Positions 25,297-34,454 of a stretch of 64,000 nt of DNA are shown piece after piece. The DNA lies in assembly GCF_900106585.1 (NCBI RefSeq), contig NZ_FNWH01000004.1, forward strand, positions 186,001 to 250,000, written 5' to 3'. The notes under the pieces were generated by a model. That model searched no databases and was not told the DNA's origin. It saw only the letters and a list, made by a program, of their open reading frames with translations. The position numbers and the translations under genes are program-made. The stretch's first letter is position 1. Each line of letters opens with the position of its first letter. This DNA is from Acidaminococcus timonensis (GTDB lineage Bacteria > Bacillota > Negativicutes > Acidaminococcales > Acidaminococcaceae).

Positions 25297-26196
25297 TCAT
25301 TTTAAGCTCTCATAAATCCGTTCCAGGTTCTCTTCCATCTGCTGCAGGTAGTCCCCTTCCCCTTCACTCCCTTCCAGGGTATGGATGGGCACCACTTTCG
25401 CCCCCACTTCCCGTGCCAGGGACTGGCTGGTCTTGGGGCTCACCGCCGCTTCCGTGAAGATGGTCTTCACACCCCGTTCCCTGCAGAACTCCACCAGGGC
25501 GGCCAGCTGCCGGGCATTGGGTTCCCCGCTGGCGAACACCCCTTCCACACTGCTCTGTTCCAGGCCGAAATCCCGGCACACATAGGCAAAGGCCGCATGG
25601 CCTGTCACAAAATCTTTCCGGTGTACCTGACGGAATTTCTCTTTATACTTGCCCTCCAGGGTCTGCAGCCGGGCAATGAACTTGTCCGCATTGGCTTCAT
25701 AATAGGCCCTGTTGGCCGGATCCGCCTTGGCCAGGCCATCGGCAATGGCCCGTGCCTCCAGTTGGGCACAGGACGGACTCAGCCAGGCATGGGGATCATA
25801 CTGGCCGTGTTCCCGGATTTCCTCTTTTTCTTCATTCTGGATGGGCTGCACCTGTTGGGCCGCCACCACCTGGACCAGGTCCTTATTTTCCGCAGCCTTC
25901 ACCATTTCCTCCGCCCAGGGTTCCATACCCAGGCCCTGGATGACCAATACCCGGGCCCGGCTCAGGTCTTTCATACTGCGGGTGGTGGGCTGGAATTCGT
26001 GGGGCTCCGTTCCCTCAGGGATCAGGGTGCGCACGTCCACTTTATCGCCACCAATGGCCTGTGTGATTTCCTTCATGGCATAAAAGCTGGTCACCACCGG
26101 CAGTTTGCCTCCATCCGGTTTCTCTGCTTTCGGTGCGCCGCATCCAGCGGCCAGCAGCAGCAGGACGGAACAAAAGAGGTAGAGCAATCGTTTCAT
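25297..26196 (-). CDS. Zinc/manganese ABC transporter substrate-binding lipoprotein (ZnuA-like)
   Basis: Cluster A-I metal-binding protein on the outer face of the membrane. 299 residues; lipoprotein signal MKRLLYLFCSVLLLLAAGC. Predicted metal ligands: His in PEGTEPHEFQP, His in YDPHAWLSP, His in VTGHAAFAYVC, and an acidic residue near FTEAAVSPKTSQ. The Asp/Glu/His-rich loop seen in many ZnuA proteins is short here (EEKEEIREHGQYDPH). It is divergent from the ATPase gene and shares operators with it. Confidence 0.92.
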   Translation of the reverse strand: MKRLLYLFCSVLLLLAAGCGAPKAEKPDGGKLPVVTSFYAMKEITQAIGGDKVDVRTLIPEGTEPHEFQPTTRSMKDLSRARVLVIQGLGMEPWAEEMVKAAENKDLVQVVAAQQVQPIQNEEKEEIREHGQYDPHAWLSPSCAQLEARAIADGLAKADPANRAYYEANADKFIARLQTLEGKYKEKFRQVHRKDFVTGHAAFAYVCRDFGLEQSSVEGVFASGEPNARQLAALVEFCRERGVKTIFTEAAVSPKTSQSLAREVGAKVVPIHTLEGSEGEGDYLQQMEENLERIYESLK

Positions 26197-26272
26197 GGGT
26201 TGTTAATCCTTTCCTTTTGATCAATCGAAGCATCCATTGCAAAAGGGCCTTGGGATTTCTTACAGGTCCTAT

Positions 26273-26289
26273 ATGCAAATGATTTGCAT
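26273..26289. promoter_or_regulatory. Fur/Zur-type operator, perfect palindrome
   Basis: ATGCAAATGATTTGCAT, an 8-1-8 inverted repeat 77 bases upstream of the binding-protein gene. Sequence type and position fit a Fur-family zinc box; the likely repressor is encoded at 27852-28301. Confidence 0.8.
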
Positions 26290-26334
26290 TTTCGCGAAAA
26301 ATATCATAACATATAGAGTACGTTCCGTCAATAA

Positions 26335-26351
26335 ACGCGAATCATTTGCAT
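26335..26351. promoter_or_regulatory. Second Fur/Zur-type operator
   Basis: On the minus strand ATGCAAATGATTCGCGT, matching the first operator at 15 of 17 positions; it lies 28 bases before the ATPase gene. Two sites in one divergent region suggest joint repression of both transcripts. Confidence 0.75.
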
Positions 26352-26379
26352 TTGCTTTCTAAAAAGGAGACCTTTTCTC

Positions 26380-27054
26380 ATGCTTTCCATTTCTCATCTG
26401 ACCTTTGCCTATGAGCAGGGTCCCGCCCTTCTGAAGGATCTTTCCATGGAAATCCGCGATGGGGATTATGTGGCCATCGTAGGCGAAAACGGCAGCGGCA
26501 AAAGTACCCTGGTGAAGCTGATCCTGGGGCTGCTCTCCCCCAGCCGGGGGACCATCCGCAGCACCTTTCGGCGTCCGGCCTACGTTCCCCAGCCTACGGA
26601 CATGGTGAACAAGCAGTTCCCCATTACCGTCTATGAAGTGCTGGACTACACCCGCCAGGTCCTTCATATCAGGGACAGGGCCGCTACGAGCCGGGCCCTG
26701 GAGCGCATGCACATCACCGATCTCAGGGACCATCTGATCGGCGCCCTGTCCGGGGGCCAGTACCAGAAAGTCATGATTGCCAAAGCCTTGCTGGGCAAGC
26801 CCGACCTGATGATCTTCGATGAGCCCTCCACAGGTATGGACCTGAAGAGCCAGGATGACCTGTACCCCCTGATCCATCAGCTGAACGAAGAGCAGGGCAT
26901 CACCATCATCACCGTGGAGCACAACCTGCGCTATGCAGCCCATCAGGCCACCAGCTTTTTCCACGTGGTCCGGGGCCAGGGCCATTTCTGCTCCCCTCAT
27001 GAATACATCCGGGAATACCTGGCAGAAAACGGAGGTGACTGTGCCCATGTTTGA
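26380..27054 (+). CDS. Metal ABC transporter ATP-binding protein (ZnuC-like)
   Basis: 224 residues. Walker A GENGSGKST, Q loop near YVPQPTDM, signature LSGGQYQKV, Walker B LMIFDEPSTGMD, switch His in TVEHNL. Energises import of zinc or manganese through the permease encoded next. It overlaps that gene by 8 bases. ATG follows AAAAAGGAG. Confidence 0.93.
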   Translation: MLSISHLTFAYEQGPALLKDLSMEIRDGDYVAIVGENGSGKSTLVKLILGLLSPSRGTIRSTFRRPAYVPQPTDMVNKQFPITVYEVLDYTRQVLHIRDRAATSRALERMHITDLRDHLIGALSGGQYQKVMIAKALLGKPDLMIFDEPSTGMDLKSQDDLYPLIHQLNEEQGITIITVEHNLRYAAHQATSFFHVVRGQGHFCSPHEYIREYLAENGGDCAHV

Positions 27055-27865
27055 CTACGCATTCATGCGGAACGCCTTTATGGTGTCCGTGCTGATTTCC
27101 CTGATCTGCCCCCTGATCGGGACCTTCCTGGTGCTGCGGCGGTACTCCATGATTGGAGACGCCCTGGCCCATGCCTCCCTGGCCGGGGTGGCCACAGGGC
27201 TGCTGTTCCACACCAACCCCATCCTCAGCGCCTTCTGCCTGACCTCCTTCTTCGGACTCCTGATCGAAGCCCTGCGGGAAAAGTTCCGGCGTTATGCAGA
27301 GCTGACCCTGGTGATTGTCCTCTCCCTGTCCGTAGGGATCGCCATTACCATCATCAGCAGCGGCCTGGTCCACGCCAATGTGGATTCCTTCCTGTTCGGC
27401 AGCATCCTGACCGTAAGCCAGGGGGAAGTGACCACGGTGGCCATCCTGACTCTGGTAAGCCTGCTCACCATTTTCAGCCTGTTCCCCCAGCTGGTGCTGC
27501 TGGCCTTCGATGAGGACGGTGCCCGGATTGCCGGAGTGAAGGCCCGGGCCATCAACTACATCTTCTCCATCCTGGTGGCTGCCACCATTTCCGTTTCCAT
27601 CCGCATCGTAGGCATCCTGGTGATCAGCTCCCTGATCGCCCTGCCGGTGGCCACGGCCCTGCAGCTCCACCAGGGCTTCAAGAAGACCATGGTGCTGGCT
27701 GTGGTGTTCAGCTTCATCGACGTGATGGCCGGCCTGGTGCTTTCCTACTATGCAGGCGCAGCCCCCGGCGGCATTACCGCCATCGTGTCCGTCCTGCTGC
27801 TCCTGCTGGTGCTGTTCTACCAGCAATTCCAGGACAAACGGGAGGCACGCCATGCACAAGACTGA
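27047..27865 (+). CDS. Metal ABC transporter permease (ZnuB-like)
   Basis: 272 residues, about eight membrane segments. LVLRRYSMIGDALAHASLAGV near the N-terminus is the family hallmark that contacts the ATPase, and SSLIALPVATALQL and AAPGGITAIVSV are also typical. GGAGG lies 13 bases before the ATG at 27047. The metal (Zn versus Mn) cannot be fixed from sequence; the Fur-family regulator and operator type favour zinc. Confidence 0.93.
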   Translation: MFDYAFMRNAFMVSVLISLICPLIGTFLVLRRYSMIGDALAHASLAGVATGLLFHTNPILSAFCLTSFFGLLIEALREKFRRYAELTLVIVLSLSVGIAITIISSGLVHANVDSFLFGSILTVSQGEVTTVAILTLVSLLTIFSLFPQLVLLAFDEDGARIAGVKARAINYIFSILVAATISVSIRIVGILVISSLIALPVATALQLHQGFKKTMVLAVVFSFIDVMAGLVLSYYAGAAPGGITAIVSVLLLLLVLFYQQFQDKREARHAQD

Positions 27866-28301
27866 ATTGCCGCTGGATGCCCGGGGCCTGATCCGCCAGA
27901 CCGGCCTGAAATGTACCTCTGCCCGGATCCAGGTGCTGCAGCTGCTCCTTGCCCAGCAGGAAGTGCTCAGCGCCGATGAGGTATTCGAAAAACTGCACCA
28001 GGACGGCGCCAAATTGAACTTTTCCACAGTGTACCGGATCCTGGAAAGCTTCACAGAGAAAAAACTGACGGAAAAAGTGCTGCTGCCCCAGAGCCGGAAA
28101 TACGGTTTCCTGGTGTACACCCTGAGCCATACCCACCATCTGATCTGTCTGGGCTGCCACAAAGTGGTGAACCTGGAAGGCTGTCCTCTCCACGGTTTTG
28201 AAGAAGAACTGGCCCGGAAGACCCACTTCCAGATTGTAGGCCATGCGTTGGAACTGTACGGCTATTGTGAAGAATGCCAGAAAAAAGGACTTCCCCGATA
28301 A
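27852..28301 (+). CDS. Fur-family repressor (Zur-like)
   Basis: 149 residues. Winged helix (about 12-85: TSARIQVLQLLLAQQEVLSADEV, FSTVYRILESF) and a C-terminal metal/dimer domain with HTHHLICLGCHKVV and CEEC: two Cys pairs for a structural zinc and several His for sensing. Last gene of the znuC-znuB-fur set; its start overlaps the permease end by 14 bases, so repressor and importer are made together. Its own operators are predicted at 26273 and 26335. PerR or Fur specificity cannot be excluded. Confidence 0.9.
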   Translation: MHKTELPLDARGLIRQTGLKCTSARIQVLQLLLAQQEVLSADEVFEKLHQDGAKLNFSTVYRILESFTEKKLTEKVLLPQSRKYGFLVYTLSHTHHLICLGCHKVVNLEGCPLHGFEEELARKTHFQIVGHALELYGYCEECQKKGLPR

Positions 28302-28316
28302 GAGAAGTCCTTTTTT
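28281..28316 (+). terminator. Terminator overlapping the fur stop codon
   Basis: AAAAAAGGACTT (28281-28292) and AAGTCCTTTTTT (28305-28316); the left arm lies inside the reading frame and supplies its last codons. Confidence 0.88.
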
Positions 28317-28358
28317 AGTGGGTAGTGACTGGTGCCTCACGGCTTCTCCTGTCCGGTC

Positions 28359-29651
28359 CTAGTGCGGGTGCACCCGCGACTGCAGGTACCCCCACAGGGG
28401 CAGCAGCACCAGGTACACCCCCAGCGCCACGGCCTCATGGGGGGCTCCGGTGGTATCCAGGATGGTGGCACAGGCAATGGACCAGGGGATCAGGGGCGAA
28501 ATCACCACCGCCGTATTCTCCAGATCCAGGGCCAGCCGGGACCGGTCCTTTACAAAGGGTGCGCACAGCTGATGGGTCAGTACGATGCTCAGGGTCTGGT
28601 TGCAGGACACCATGCCCGTAAAGAGCGCCGCCAGGATGATGGACAGGTAGGTCCCCACCTTCTTCTCCAGCTTCTGGAACAGGGTCTCGATGCCGTCCAG
28701 CAGGCCCGTTCCCTTGAAGATGCCCCCGAAGGAGGCCGACAGGCACACAATGGAAGCCACCCGAAGCATGGACACGATGCCGCCCCCACTGAGCATGCCT
28801 GCATACTGGGGATCGGACAGCTGATAGCCGGTCACCATGATCCGCAGCAGGTATCGCACCGGCCAGCCCTGGACGAAATGGCTCAGGGCAAAAGCGCACA
28901 CAATGCTCACCAGCATGTTCTTCTTCACCGAGACCCGGAAGAAGCTGAGCACCAGGATGCTCACCGCCGGCAGTACCAGCCAGGGGGTGAAGTTGTACAG
29001 GTCGTACAGTCCGCTGACCATATCCCCCACCTTGCCCACGCCGGGCAGCGCCAGCCCCAGGCCCAGATAGAACACACTGGCCACGGTGAAGGGCACCACA
29101 GTGAACCGGGCCATATTGGCGATATTCTTATAGATATCCGTCCCTGTCAACACACTCACCAGCAGGGCACTGGTAGAAACCGGGCTCATCCGGTCGCCAA
29201 AATAGGCTCCTGCCAGGATGGCGCCGCCGCTGTACAGGCCGGACACCCCCAGGGTCTCCCCCAGAGACAGGGTAATGACGCCCATGGTGGCCGCTGTGCC
29301 AAAAGCCGTCCCCAGCAGGAACGACACGGCACAGTTCAGCCAGAAGGTCAGCAGAAGGAATACGCTGGGCCGGATGAACTGCACGGCCAGGGCGATGATA
29401 TACCCGATGGTCCCCGACGCCCGCCACAGTGCCGTCAGCATGCCGATCAGCAGGAATACCAGGAAAATGGTTTTCACCGACAGCACCCCCTGCCAGGCCA
29501 TACCGGCCACCTGCCGGAAGGAAAAGCCCTTGTGGAGGCCGTAGCCGAAGAACAGGCAGAAACCGATGGCCAGGGCCCCCAAAAGGGGCAGCCCGGTCAG
29601 GATGAACAGGAACAGGATGAGGCAGAACGCCCCCAGGATGAGATTTTCCAT
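28359..29651 (-). CDS. NhaC-family antiporter
   Basis: 430-residue transporter with about eleven hydrophobic segments. LNCAVSFLLGTAFGTAATMGVI, GAYFGDRMSPVSTSALL and CNQTLSIVLTHQL follow the NhaC pattern (Na+/H+ antiport, with the branch MleN exchanging malate and lactate). ATG 29651 has GGAGTC upstream; the frame extends 11 codons further without a ribosome site. It lies downstream of the galactarate-dehydratase gene across a terminator, so a role in organic-acid exchange is possible but unproven. Confidence 0.88.
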   Translation of the reverse strand: MENLILGAFCLILFLFILTGLPLLGALAIGFCLFFGYGLHKGFSFRQVAGMAWQGVLSVKTIFLVFLLIGMLTALWRASGTIGYIIALAVQFIRPSVFLLLTFWLNCAVSFLLGTAFGTAATMGVITLSLGETLGVSGLYSGGAILAGAYFGDRMSPVSTSALLVSVLTGTDIYKNIANMARFTVVPFTVASVFYLGLGLALPGVGKVGDMVSGLYDLYNFTPWLVLPAVSILVLSFFRVSVKKNMLVSIVCAFALSHFVQGWPVRYLLRIMVTGYQLSDPQYAGMLSGGGIVSMLRVASIVCLSASFGGIFKGTGLLDGIETLFQKLEKKVGTYLSIILAALFTGMVSCNQTLSIVLTHQLCAPFVKDRSRLALDLENTAVVISPLIPWSIACATILDTTGAPHEAVALGVYLVLLPLWGYLQSRVHPH

Positions 29652-29741
29652 ATACAAAGACTCCAAAATACAACGTAAAATCAATCCGGATCCAGTTGTG
29701 TTTCCCCGCCCTTTTCACAGCCGTGGCGGGAAGGACAAAAC

Positions 29742-29769
29742 AAGGGCTGCCGCACCTGCGACAGCCCTT
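29742..29769 (-). terminator. Terminator after the galactarate-dehydratase gene
   Basis: Arms AAGGGCTG / CAGCCCTT extended by CGCA / TGCG with one C-A mismatch, then a TTTT run on the minus strand. Confidence 0.75.
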
Positions 29770-29777
29770 TCATTATA

Positions 29778-31298
29778 TCACGTAATCGGTGCCGGATTGA
29801 AGATACACAGGTCATTATGGAAACCGTACTGGTCGCTGTAGGGTTTCTTCCTGCCGCTGGCCACATCCAGGATGAAGTGGAAGATCCGGGTCCCCACTTC
29901 CGGAATGGTAGCCTCCCCGGTGGCCACCCCGCCGGCAGAAATATCGATCAGGTCGAACCATTTGTCCTTCATTTCATTCCGGCTGCACACCTTGATCACC
30001 GGCGCAATGGCCAGGCCGTAGGGGGTGCCCCGTCCGGTCATGAACACCTGCAGGCCAATGCCCGAAGCCAGCTGGCTGGGTCCGCAGACGATATCGCTGG
30101 CCGGGGTAGCCGCATAGATCAGACCGTGTTTCGTGGGCTTTTCTGCCGGGGACAGGACTTCCACGATGGGACTGGTGCCGCTTTTGGCAATGGAGCCCAT
30201 GGCCTTTTCCACAATGTTGGCCAGGCCGCCCTTCTTGTTCCCCGGCGTGGGGTTGGCATCCCGGTCCACGCCGCCTTCTGCCAGGTAGTCATCGTACCAT
30301 TTCATTTCCGCAGCCAGCTTGTCCCGCACTTCCCTGTTCACACAGCGGGCGGCCAGCATGGGGACCCCGTCCCTGACTTCCGTCACTTCGCTGAACATCA
30401 CCGTGGCGCCGCCCTTGACCAGCATGTCGGCTGCATAGCCGGCACTGGGGTTGGCCGTCAGCCCGGAAAAGGCATCGGAACCACCGCACTGCAGCCCTAC
30501 CACCAGTTCACTGAGAGGCAGTTCTTCCCGGCGGCGCTGTTCCAGCTTCTGCAGCTTTTTTTCGGCCATATCCAGAATGGCCTGCATCATGGCATCATGA
30601 CCATGGTAATCCTGCAGGGTCAGGCAATTGTCCGGATTGATTTCCTCCGGTTCCAGCAGCCGGTCATAGGTCAGCTTTTCGCAGCCCAGACCGATGACCA
30701 TGATCTGGCCCCCAAAGTTGGGATGGCGGATCAGGTTCCGTACCGCCCGGATGGGGATTTTGGCCAGAGGCGCATTGATGGCCACCCCGCAGCCATAGGG
30801 ATGGTTCACGGCCACCACATCATCCACATGGGGATACTTGGGCAGAAGCTCCTTTTTGATCCGGTCCACGGCCACATTCACCACCCCGGCCGCACACTGC
30901 ACGGTGGTGACGATTCCCAGCAGGTTCCGGGTCCCGGCCGGACCCACCTGATTCCTGTATCCCATCCAGGTGGTCTCCGGTGGATCCGGCAGTTCTTCTT
31001 TGGGCACAATGTGGGTGGCATAGGGCAGATCATGGAGGGCCGGACTTTCCGGCAGATCCAGCATATGTTCGTTGATCCAGCTGCCTTTGGGAATGGCCTC
31101 CTTTGCATAGCCCAGGACCACCCCGTAACGGATGATCTCGCCCCCTTTGGGGATGTCCACCAGGGCGATCTTATGGGCCTGGGGAATGGGCTGCAGGGCA
31201 AACACTCCCGGCAGTGCTTCCGTTCCCACAGGCAGGTCGTGGACGGCAATGGCTACATTGTCCTTCTCCTTGACCTTGATGACAAGCGGTACAGTCAT
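29778..31298 (-). CDS. garD: Galactarate dehydratase (UxaA/GarD family)
   Basis: Dehydrates galactarate to 5-dehydro-4-deoxy-glucarate; an Fe-dependent cytosolic enzyme. 506 residues, close to the 523 of E. coli GarD. An N-terminal SAF domain (about 1-95) is joined to the catalytic domain, and stretches such as [29 protein letters not shown] and [11 protein letters not shown] match GarD better than altronate dehydratase. The conserved Cys of [15 protein letters not shown] and [12 protein letters not shown] are likely iron ligands. The start follows GAAAGGA. Substrate could also be another C6 aldarate. Confidence 0.85.
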   Translation of the reverse strand: MTVPLVIKVKEKDNVAIAVHDLPVGTEALPGVFALQPIPQAHKIALVDIPKGGEIIRYGVVLGYAKEAIPKGSWINEHMLDLPESPALHDLPYATHIVPKEELPDPPETTWMGYRNQVGPAGTRNLLGIVTTVQCAAGVVNVAVDRIKKELLPKYPHVDDVVAVNHPYGCGVAINAPLAKIPIRAVRNLIRHPNFGGQIMVIGLGCEKLTYDRLLEPEEINPDNCLTLQDYHGHDAMMQAILDMAEKKLQKLEQRRREELPLSELVVGLQCGGSDAFSGLTANPSAGYAADMLVKGGATVMFSEVTEVRDGVPMLAARCVNREVRDKLAAEMKWYDDYLAEGGVDRDANPTPGNKKGGLANIVEKAMGSIAKSGTSPIVEVLSPAEKPTKHGLIYAATPASDIVCGPSQLASGIGLQVFMTGRGTPYGLAIAPVIKVCSRNEMKDKWFDLIDISAGGVATGEATIPEVGTRIFHFILDVASGRKKPYSDQYGFHNDLCIFNPAPIT

Positions 31299-31320
31299 GT
31301 TGGTATCAGTCCTTTCTGTT

Positions 31321-31374
31321 AGAACCCACCACCAGCCATTCGGCTGGTCCCCCGCCCTTGAAAAGGGCGGATAT
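31321..31374. repeat. Multi-hairpin intergenic repeat, reversed single copy
   Basis: GAACCCACC, hairpin ACCAGCC-ATTC-GGCTGGT, then CCCCCGCCCTT and AAGGGCGG. Same layout as the units at 55174-55410 but with a different, still self-complementary, hairpin tip. Confidence 0.75.
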
Positions 31375-31383
31375 AAAAGAGGG

Positions 31384-31416
31384 TTAAATTTTCGTCAGCA
31401 GGGGTCCCTCCTTCGC
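31384..31416 (-). pseudogene. 3' remnant of a second LarA-like gene
   Basis: Directly behind the LarA-like gene, the minus strand reads GCG AAG GAG GGA CCC CTG then CTG ACG AAA ATT TAA, i.e. [10 protein letters not shown]-stop. The intact gene ends EEGALITKI-stop. Shared tail with mostly silent or conservative changes indicates the end of a diverged paralogue, not a fresh duplication. No more of it is visible. Confidence 0.6.
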
Positions 31417-31431
31417 GGATAGAAAGGCGGG

Positions 31432-32745
31432 TTAAATTTTTGTGATCAGGGCCCCTTCCTCATCGAACTCCAGGGGAGCCGGCTGGTCCAGGGCTTTCAC
31501 GTTGGGATATTTCCCGGCCACCACATCCTCATAGTAACTTTCACTGAGCATGATGGTACCGATATGGGACGTGTTGGGAATCCGGACCACCCGCACCTTA
31601 TCCGGTGCCCGGTCCACCCCGTTGGTTGTGCGGATGCACAGCTGGACGGCTTCCTTGTCCGTAGGGACCACAAACGGGATCATCCCCGATTTGAACACCG
31701 TATTGGTCACGATGTTGGGATACATGGCGTCCATGTCGATTTTATCAAACAGCCGGGCCGTGATGCAATTGGCCAGTCCTATGCCCAGGGAATTCCCATG
31801 ACTGGCCTCCGACAGGTCCAGGAAACAGGTCCGCTGGACTTTCAGCCCCCCATGGGCATATTCTGTGGAGAACGTCCCTGCAATGTTGGGATCCACTCCC
31901 GTTCCGGAGTAATTCTTGCCGATCTCGTCCACCACCAGCACGTCTGCCTCCTTCACCAAAATGGAAGGCATGTTGGCAAAGGCGAATTTCAGCCATCTGG
32001 CTTCTTCCTCGATCAGATTGGGGGTATCCAGCGCCACGATCCTGCAGGTTTCATCGTAGGCATTTTCGATGCAGGGAATGGCAAACAGGATGGGCGCCTT
32101 TTCCAGGAACACCCTGGCCATGGAGGGAATGTGCTGGGCAATCCGGCCCATGCCGTCTGCGTGGACGTTTTCAGCGCCTTTCTGCTTGCCCAGCCCTACG
32201 GCCATCATCTTGCAGGGGCCGCTTTCCACCTTGCCCCGGAAGGCATTGTGGGGTTTCAGCCGGCAGGAGATGATGATGCCATCGGCTTCGTAGGCCTGTT
32301 TGTCCATGTATACCGGGCGGCCGCTTTCGGATTGTCCCAGATACACCGTTTCCATAGAGCTGATGATGGGACACCCCATGGCCTCTTCGGTGATGCCATA
32401 CCCGTTCAGGATGGCCAGCTGCCCTTCCGCTGTGGCGCCGCCGTGGCTGCCCATAGCCGGTACGATGAAGGGATGGGCACCCCGCCGCTTGCAGAAGTCC
32501 ACCACCGCCCTGGTGATGATGTCCACATTGGCCACCCCGCGGCTGCCTGCGGTAATGGCAATGCGCATGCCAGGCTGGACCTTGCTCACAAAAGGTTCCC
32601 GGCTCAGTTCTTCATTCACCACCCCCGGAATGCTTTCCGGCGGGAGGACCGGGCGGGGAAAAGTCTGGCTGGCCCGGAACATCCGGGGCAGGGGCACATC
32701 TGCCAGCAGCTGGGAGACCACACCACCCCGACTGGTGATTTTCAT
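31432..32745 (-). CDS. LarA-family (DUF2088) nickel-pincer racemase/epimerase homologue
   Basis: 437 residues. The family racemises or epimerises 2-hydroxy acids (lactate, malate, hydroxyglutarate, gluconate) with a nickel-pincer nucleotide cofactor. PAMGSHGGATAEGQ fits the site of the first conserved His; RLKPHNAFRG, GPCKMMAVGLGKQKGA and NVHADG could supply the other His and the cofactor-bearing Lys. Divergent from classical LarA, so substrate and even cofactor need proof. ATG 32745 follows AAGGAG. Neighbours (dehydratases for sugar acids, OFOR, CoA-transferase) point to a hydroxy-acid or sugar-acid substrate. No larB/C/E is in view. Confidence 0.75.
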   Translation of the reverse strand: MKITSRGGVVSQLLADVPLPRMFRASQTFPRPVLPPESIPGVVNEELSREPFVSKVQPGMRIAITAGSRGVANVDIITRAVVDFCKRRGAHPFIVPAMGSHGGATAEGQLAILNGYGITEEAMGCPIISSMETVYLGQSESGRPVYMDKQAYEADGIIISCRLKPHNAFRGKVESGPCKMMAVGLGKQKGAENVHADGMGRIAQHIPSMARVFLEKAPILFAIPCIENAYDETCRIVALDTPNLIEEEARWLKFAFANMPSILVKEADVLVVDEIGKNYSGTGVDPNIAGTFSTEYAHGGLKVQRTCFLDLSEASHGNSLGIGLANCITARLFDKIDMDAMYPNIVTNTVFKSGMIPFVVPTDKEAVQLCIRTTNGVDRAPDKVRVVRIPNTSHIGTIMLSESYYEDVVAGKYPNVKALDQPAPLEFDEEGALITKI

Positions 32746-32849
32746 GAAAGTCACTCCTTCCCTTCAGATTTTTCTGATACCTTCATTGTAGTGGCTGAAT
32801 GACTATAAATCAAATTCATTGTTTTTAGTGTTTTCCTTAAATAAATTAA

Positions 32850-32873
32850 GGGGTGTGAAATTTTTCACACCCC
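32850..32873. terminator. GGGGTGTGAAA-family hairpin
   Basis: Perfect arms GGGGTGTGAAA and TTTCACACCCC separated by two T. It follows the CoA-transferase gene on the minus strand and precedes the LarA-like gene. Confidence 0.7.
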
Positions 32874-32907
32874 ATCACGGGTCACCAACCCATGGCCCTT
32901 TGTTTCT

Positions 32908-34227
32908 TTACCCAAATACTTTGTCCGCATATTCCGTCAGTTCTGCACGGAAGTCCGGATGAGCCACCGCAATCATGGCCTGGGCCCGTTCCTTCAGGGA
33001 AAGCCCGGTCAGATGGGCCACCCCGTATTCTGTGGCCACATTCTGGATCAGGGCCCGGGGACCGGAAATGGCACTGCCTGCAGGGATGGCCGGCAGGATG
33101 TTGGAATGGCGTACGCCCTTCTTGTCCACCCGGGACGATTCGATACAGATGTACCCTGCACCGCCCCGGCTCAGGAAGGCCCCTTCCAGGAAGTCCAGCT
33201 GGCCGCCCACGCCGGACAGCTGCCGGGTGCCTACGGATTCAGCGTTCTCCTGGCCCATCAGGTCCAGCTGCACGCCGCCGTTGATGCTGATATAGTTGGA
33301 GATCTTCTCCATGACCCGGGGATTGTGCACATATTCCACATCCGCCGGATAAAACAGGTCAGGATGTTCCTGCAGCCAGTCATACAGTTCCTGGGAGCCG
33401 CTGGCCAGGTTCCAGGTGCTGCGGCCGGTCTGGACTTCCTTTCTGGCGTTGGTCAGCTTGCCGGCCTTGTACAGAGCCAGGAACGCATCGCTGATGGTCC
33501 CGGTGTGGCAGCCCAGATCTTCCTTGTCGCTTTGGGCCAGCAGCTGGGCAATGGTAAAGGGAATGGTGCCCACACCCAGGCTCAGGGTGGCTCCATTGGG
33601 GATTTCCGCCACCACATTCCGGGCAATCTGCAGGTCTGCTTCGCTGGGGGTCCGATACCCGGAGGTGCACAGGGGGCCATGTTCCCCCTCCATGATCACA
33701 TCGGCTTCGTCCAGGCTGACCCGGTGGGAGCCGTCCACCCCCTGGAGGGTGGGCATGTGTTCATTGATTTCAAAGACCACTGTGCGGGCTTTCTTCATAA
33801 TGGCTCTCCAGCCGTAGCTGGCCAGTCCCAGGCCGCAATAGCCGTTTTCGTCCGGTTTGGACACGGGGATCACGGCCACATCCACCTTCAGATACTCCCG
33901 GTACATTTCCGGCAGCAGCCGCAGCAGCATGGGCACGAAGCTCAGGCGCTTCTGGGTGAACATTTTCCGTTCGTAGGCGCCCAGATGCCAGCTGTAGTAG
34001 TGGAAATGCTTCATTTCCGGATCGCAGTCCACCGTGTGGATGAGGGGGCGATACACCAGGCCGCCCCGGATCTTCACATCCGTCAGTTCATCCCGGCGGG
34101 CTGCCAGGGCCTCATCGAACAGTTCGGGAAACCCGTTGCCGAATCCGAAATCCACCCAGTCGCCGTTTTTGACCACTTTGGCTGCTTCCGCCGGGGTCAT
34201 GATCTTGTTGCGGTATTTTTCTAACAT
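32908..34227 (-). CDS. Acetyl-CoA hydrolase/CoA-transferase family protein
   Basis: 439 residues, two-domain family I CoA-transferase fold as in acetate, 4-hydroxybutyrate and succinate CoA-transferases. ISINGGVQLDLMGQENAESV and GVGGQLDFLEGAFLSRGG are the conserved C-terminal stretches; SLGVGTIPFTIAQ and HTGTISDAF lie in the middle. ATG 34227 has GGAGGAAT upstream. It would move CoA from an acyl-CoA product (for example from the OFOR in this cluster) to acetate or another acid. Acceptor and donor are inferred only from context. Confidence 0.87.
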   Translation of the reverse strand: MLEKYRNKIMTPAEAAKVVKNGDWVDFGFGNGFPELFDEALAARRDELTDVKIRGGLVYRPLIHTVDCDPEMKHFHYYSWHLGAYERKMFTQKRLSFVPMLLRLLPEMYREYLKVDVAVIPVSKPDENGYCGLGLASYGWRAIMKKARTVVFEINEHMPTLQGVDGSHRVSLDEADVIMEGEHGPLCTSGYRTPSEADLQIARNVVAEIPNGATLSLGVGTIPFTIAQLLAQSDKEDLGCHTGTISDAFLALYKAGKLTNARKEVQTGRSTWNLASGSQELYDWLQEHPDLFYPADVEYVHNPRVMEKISNYISINGGVQLDLMGQENAESVGTRQLSGVGGQLDFLEGAFLSRGGAGYICIESSRVDKKGVRHSNILPAIPAGSAISGPRALIQNVATEYGVAHLTGLSLKERAQAMIAVAHPDFRAELTEYADKVFG

Positions 34228-34258
34228 AAATGATATTCCTCCCTGTACATTGGATAAA

Positions 34259-34312
34259 GAACCCACCATCCGCCATTCGGCAGGTCCCCCGCCCTTAAAA
34301 GGGCGGATATCC
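34259..34312. repeat. Multi-hairpin intergenic repeat, reversed single copy
   Basis: ACCCACC, GCC-ATTC-GGC hairpin core, GGTCCCCCGCCCTT and AAGGGCGGATATCC; same layout as 31321-31374 with a more decayed stem. The rest of the gap up to 34454 contains a CCGGAACCCT/AGGGTTCCGG stem-loop (around 34371-34401), probably a terminator for the VOC gene. Confidence 0.7.
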
Positions 34313-34454
34313 CTGTGATCGGTTGTTTATCGTTTCTCTCAATGAACGATGGATCTACCCATAGGATAAACGCCGGAACCCTCCTTGTCAAAAGGGTTCC
34401 GGCGTCATCATAGAGGGGTATGGTTTGTTTCTTTTCAGGAGTCGTCTTACACAA

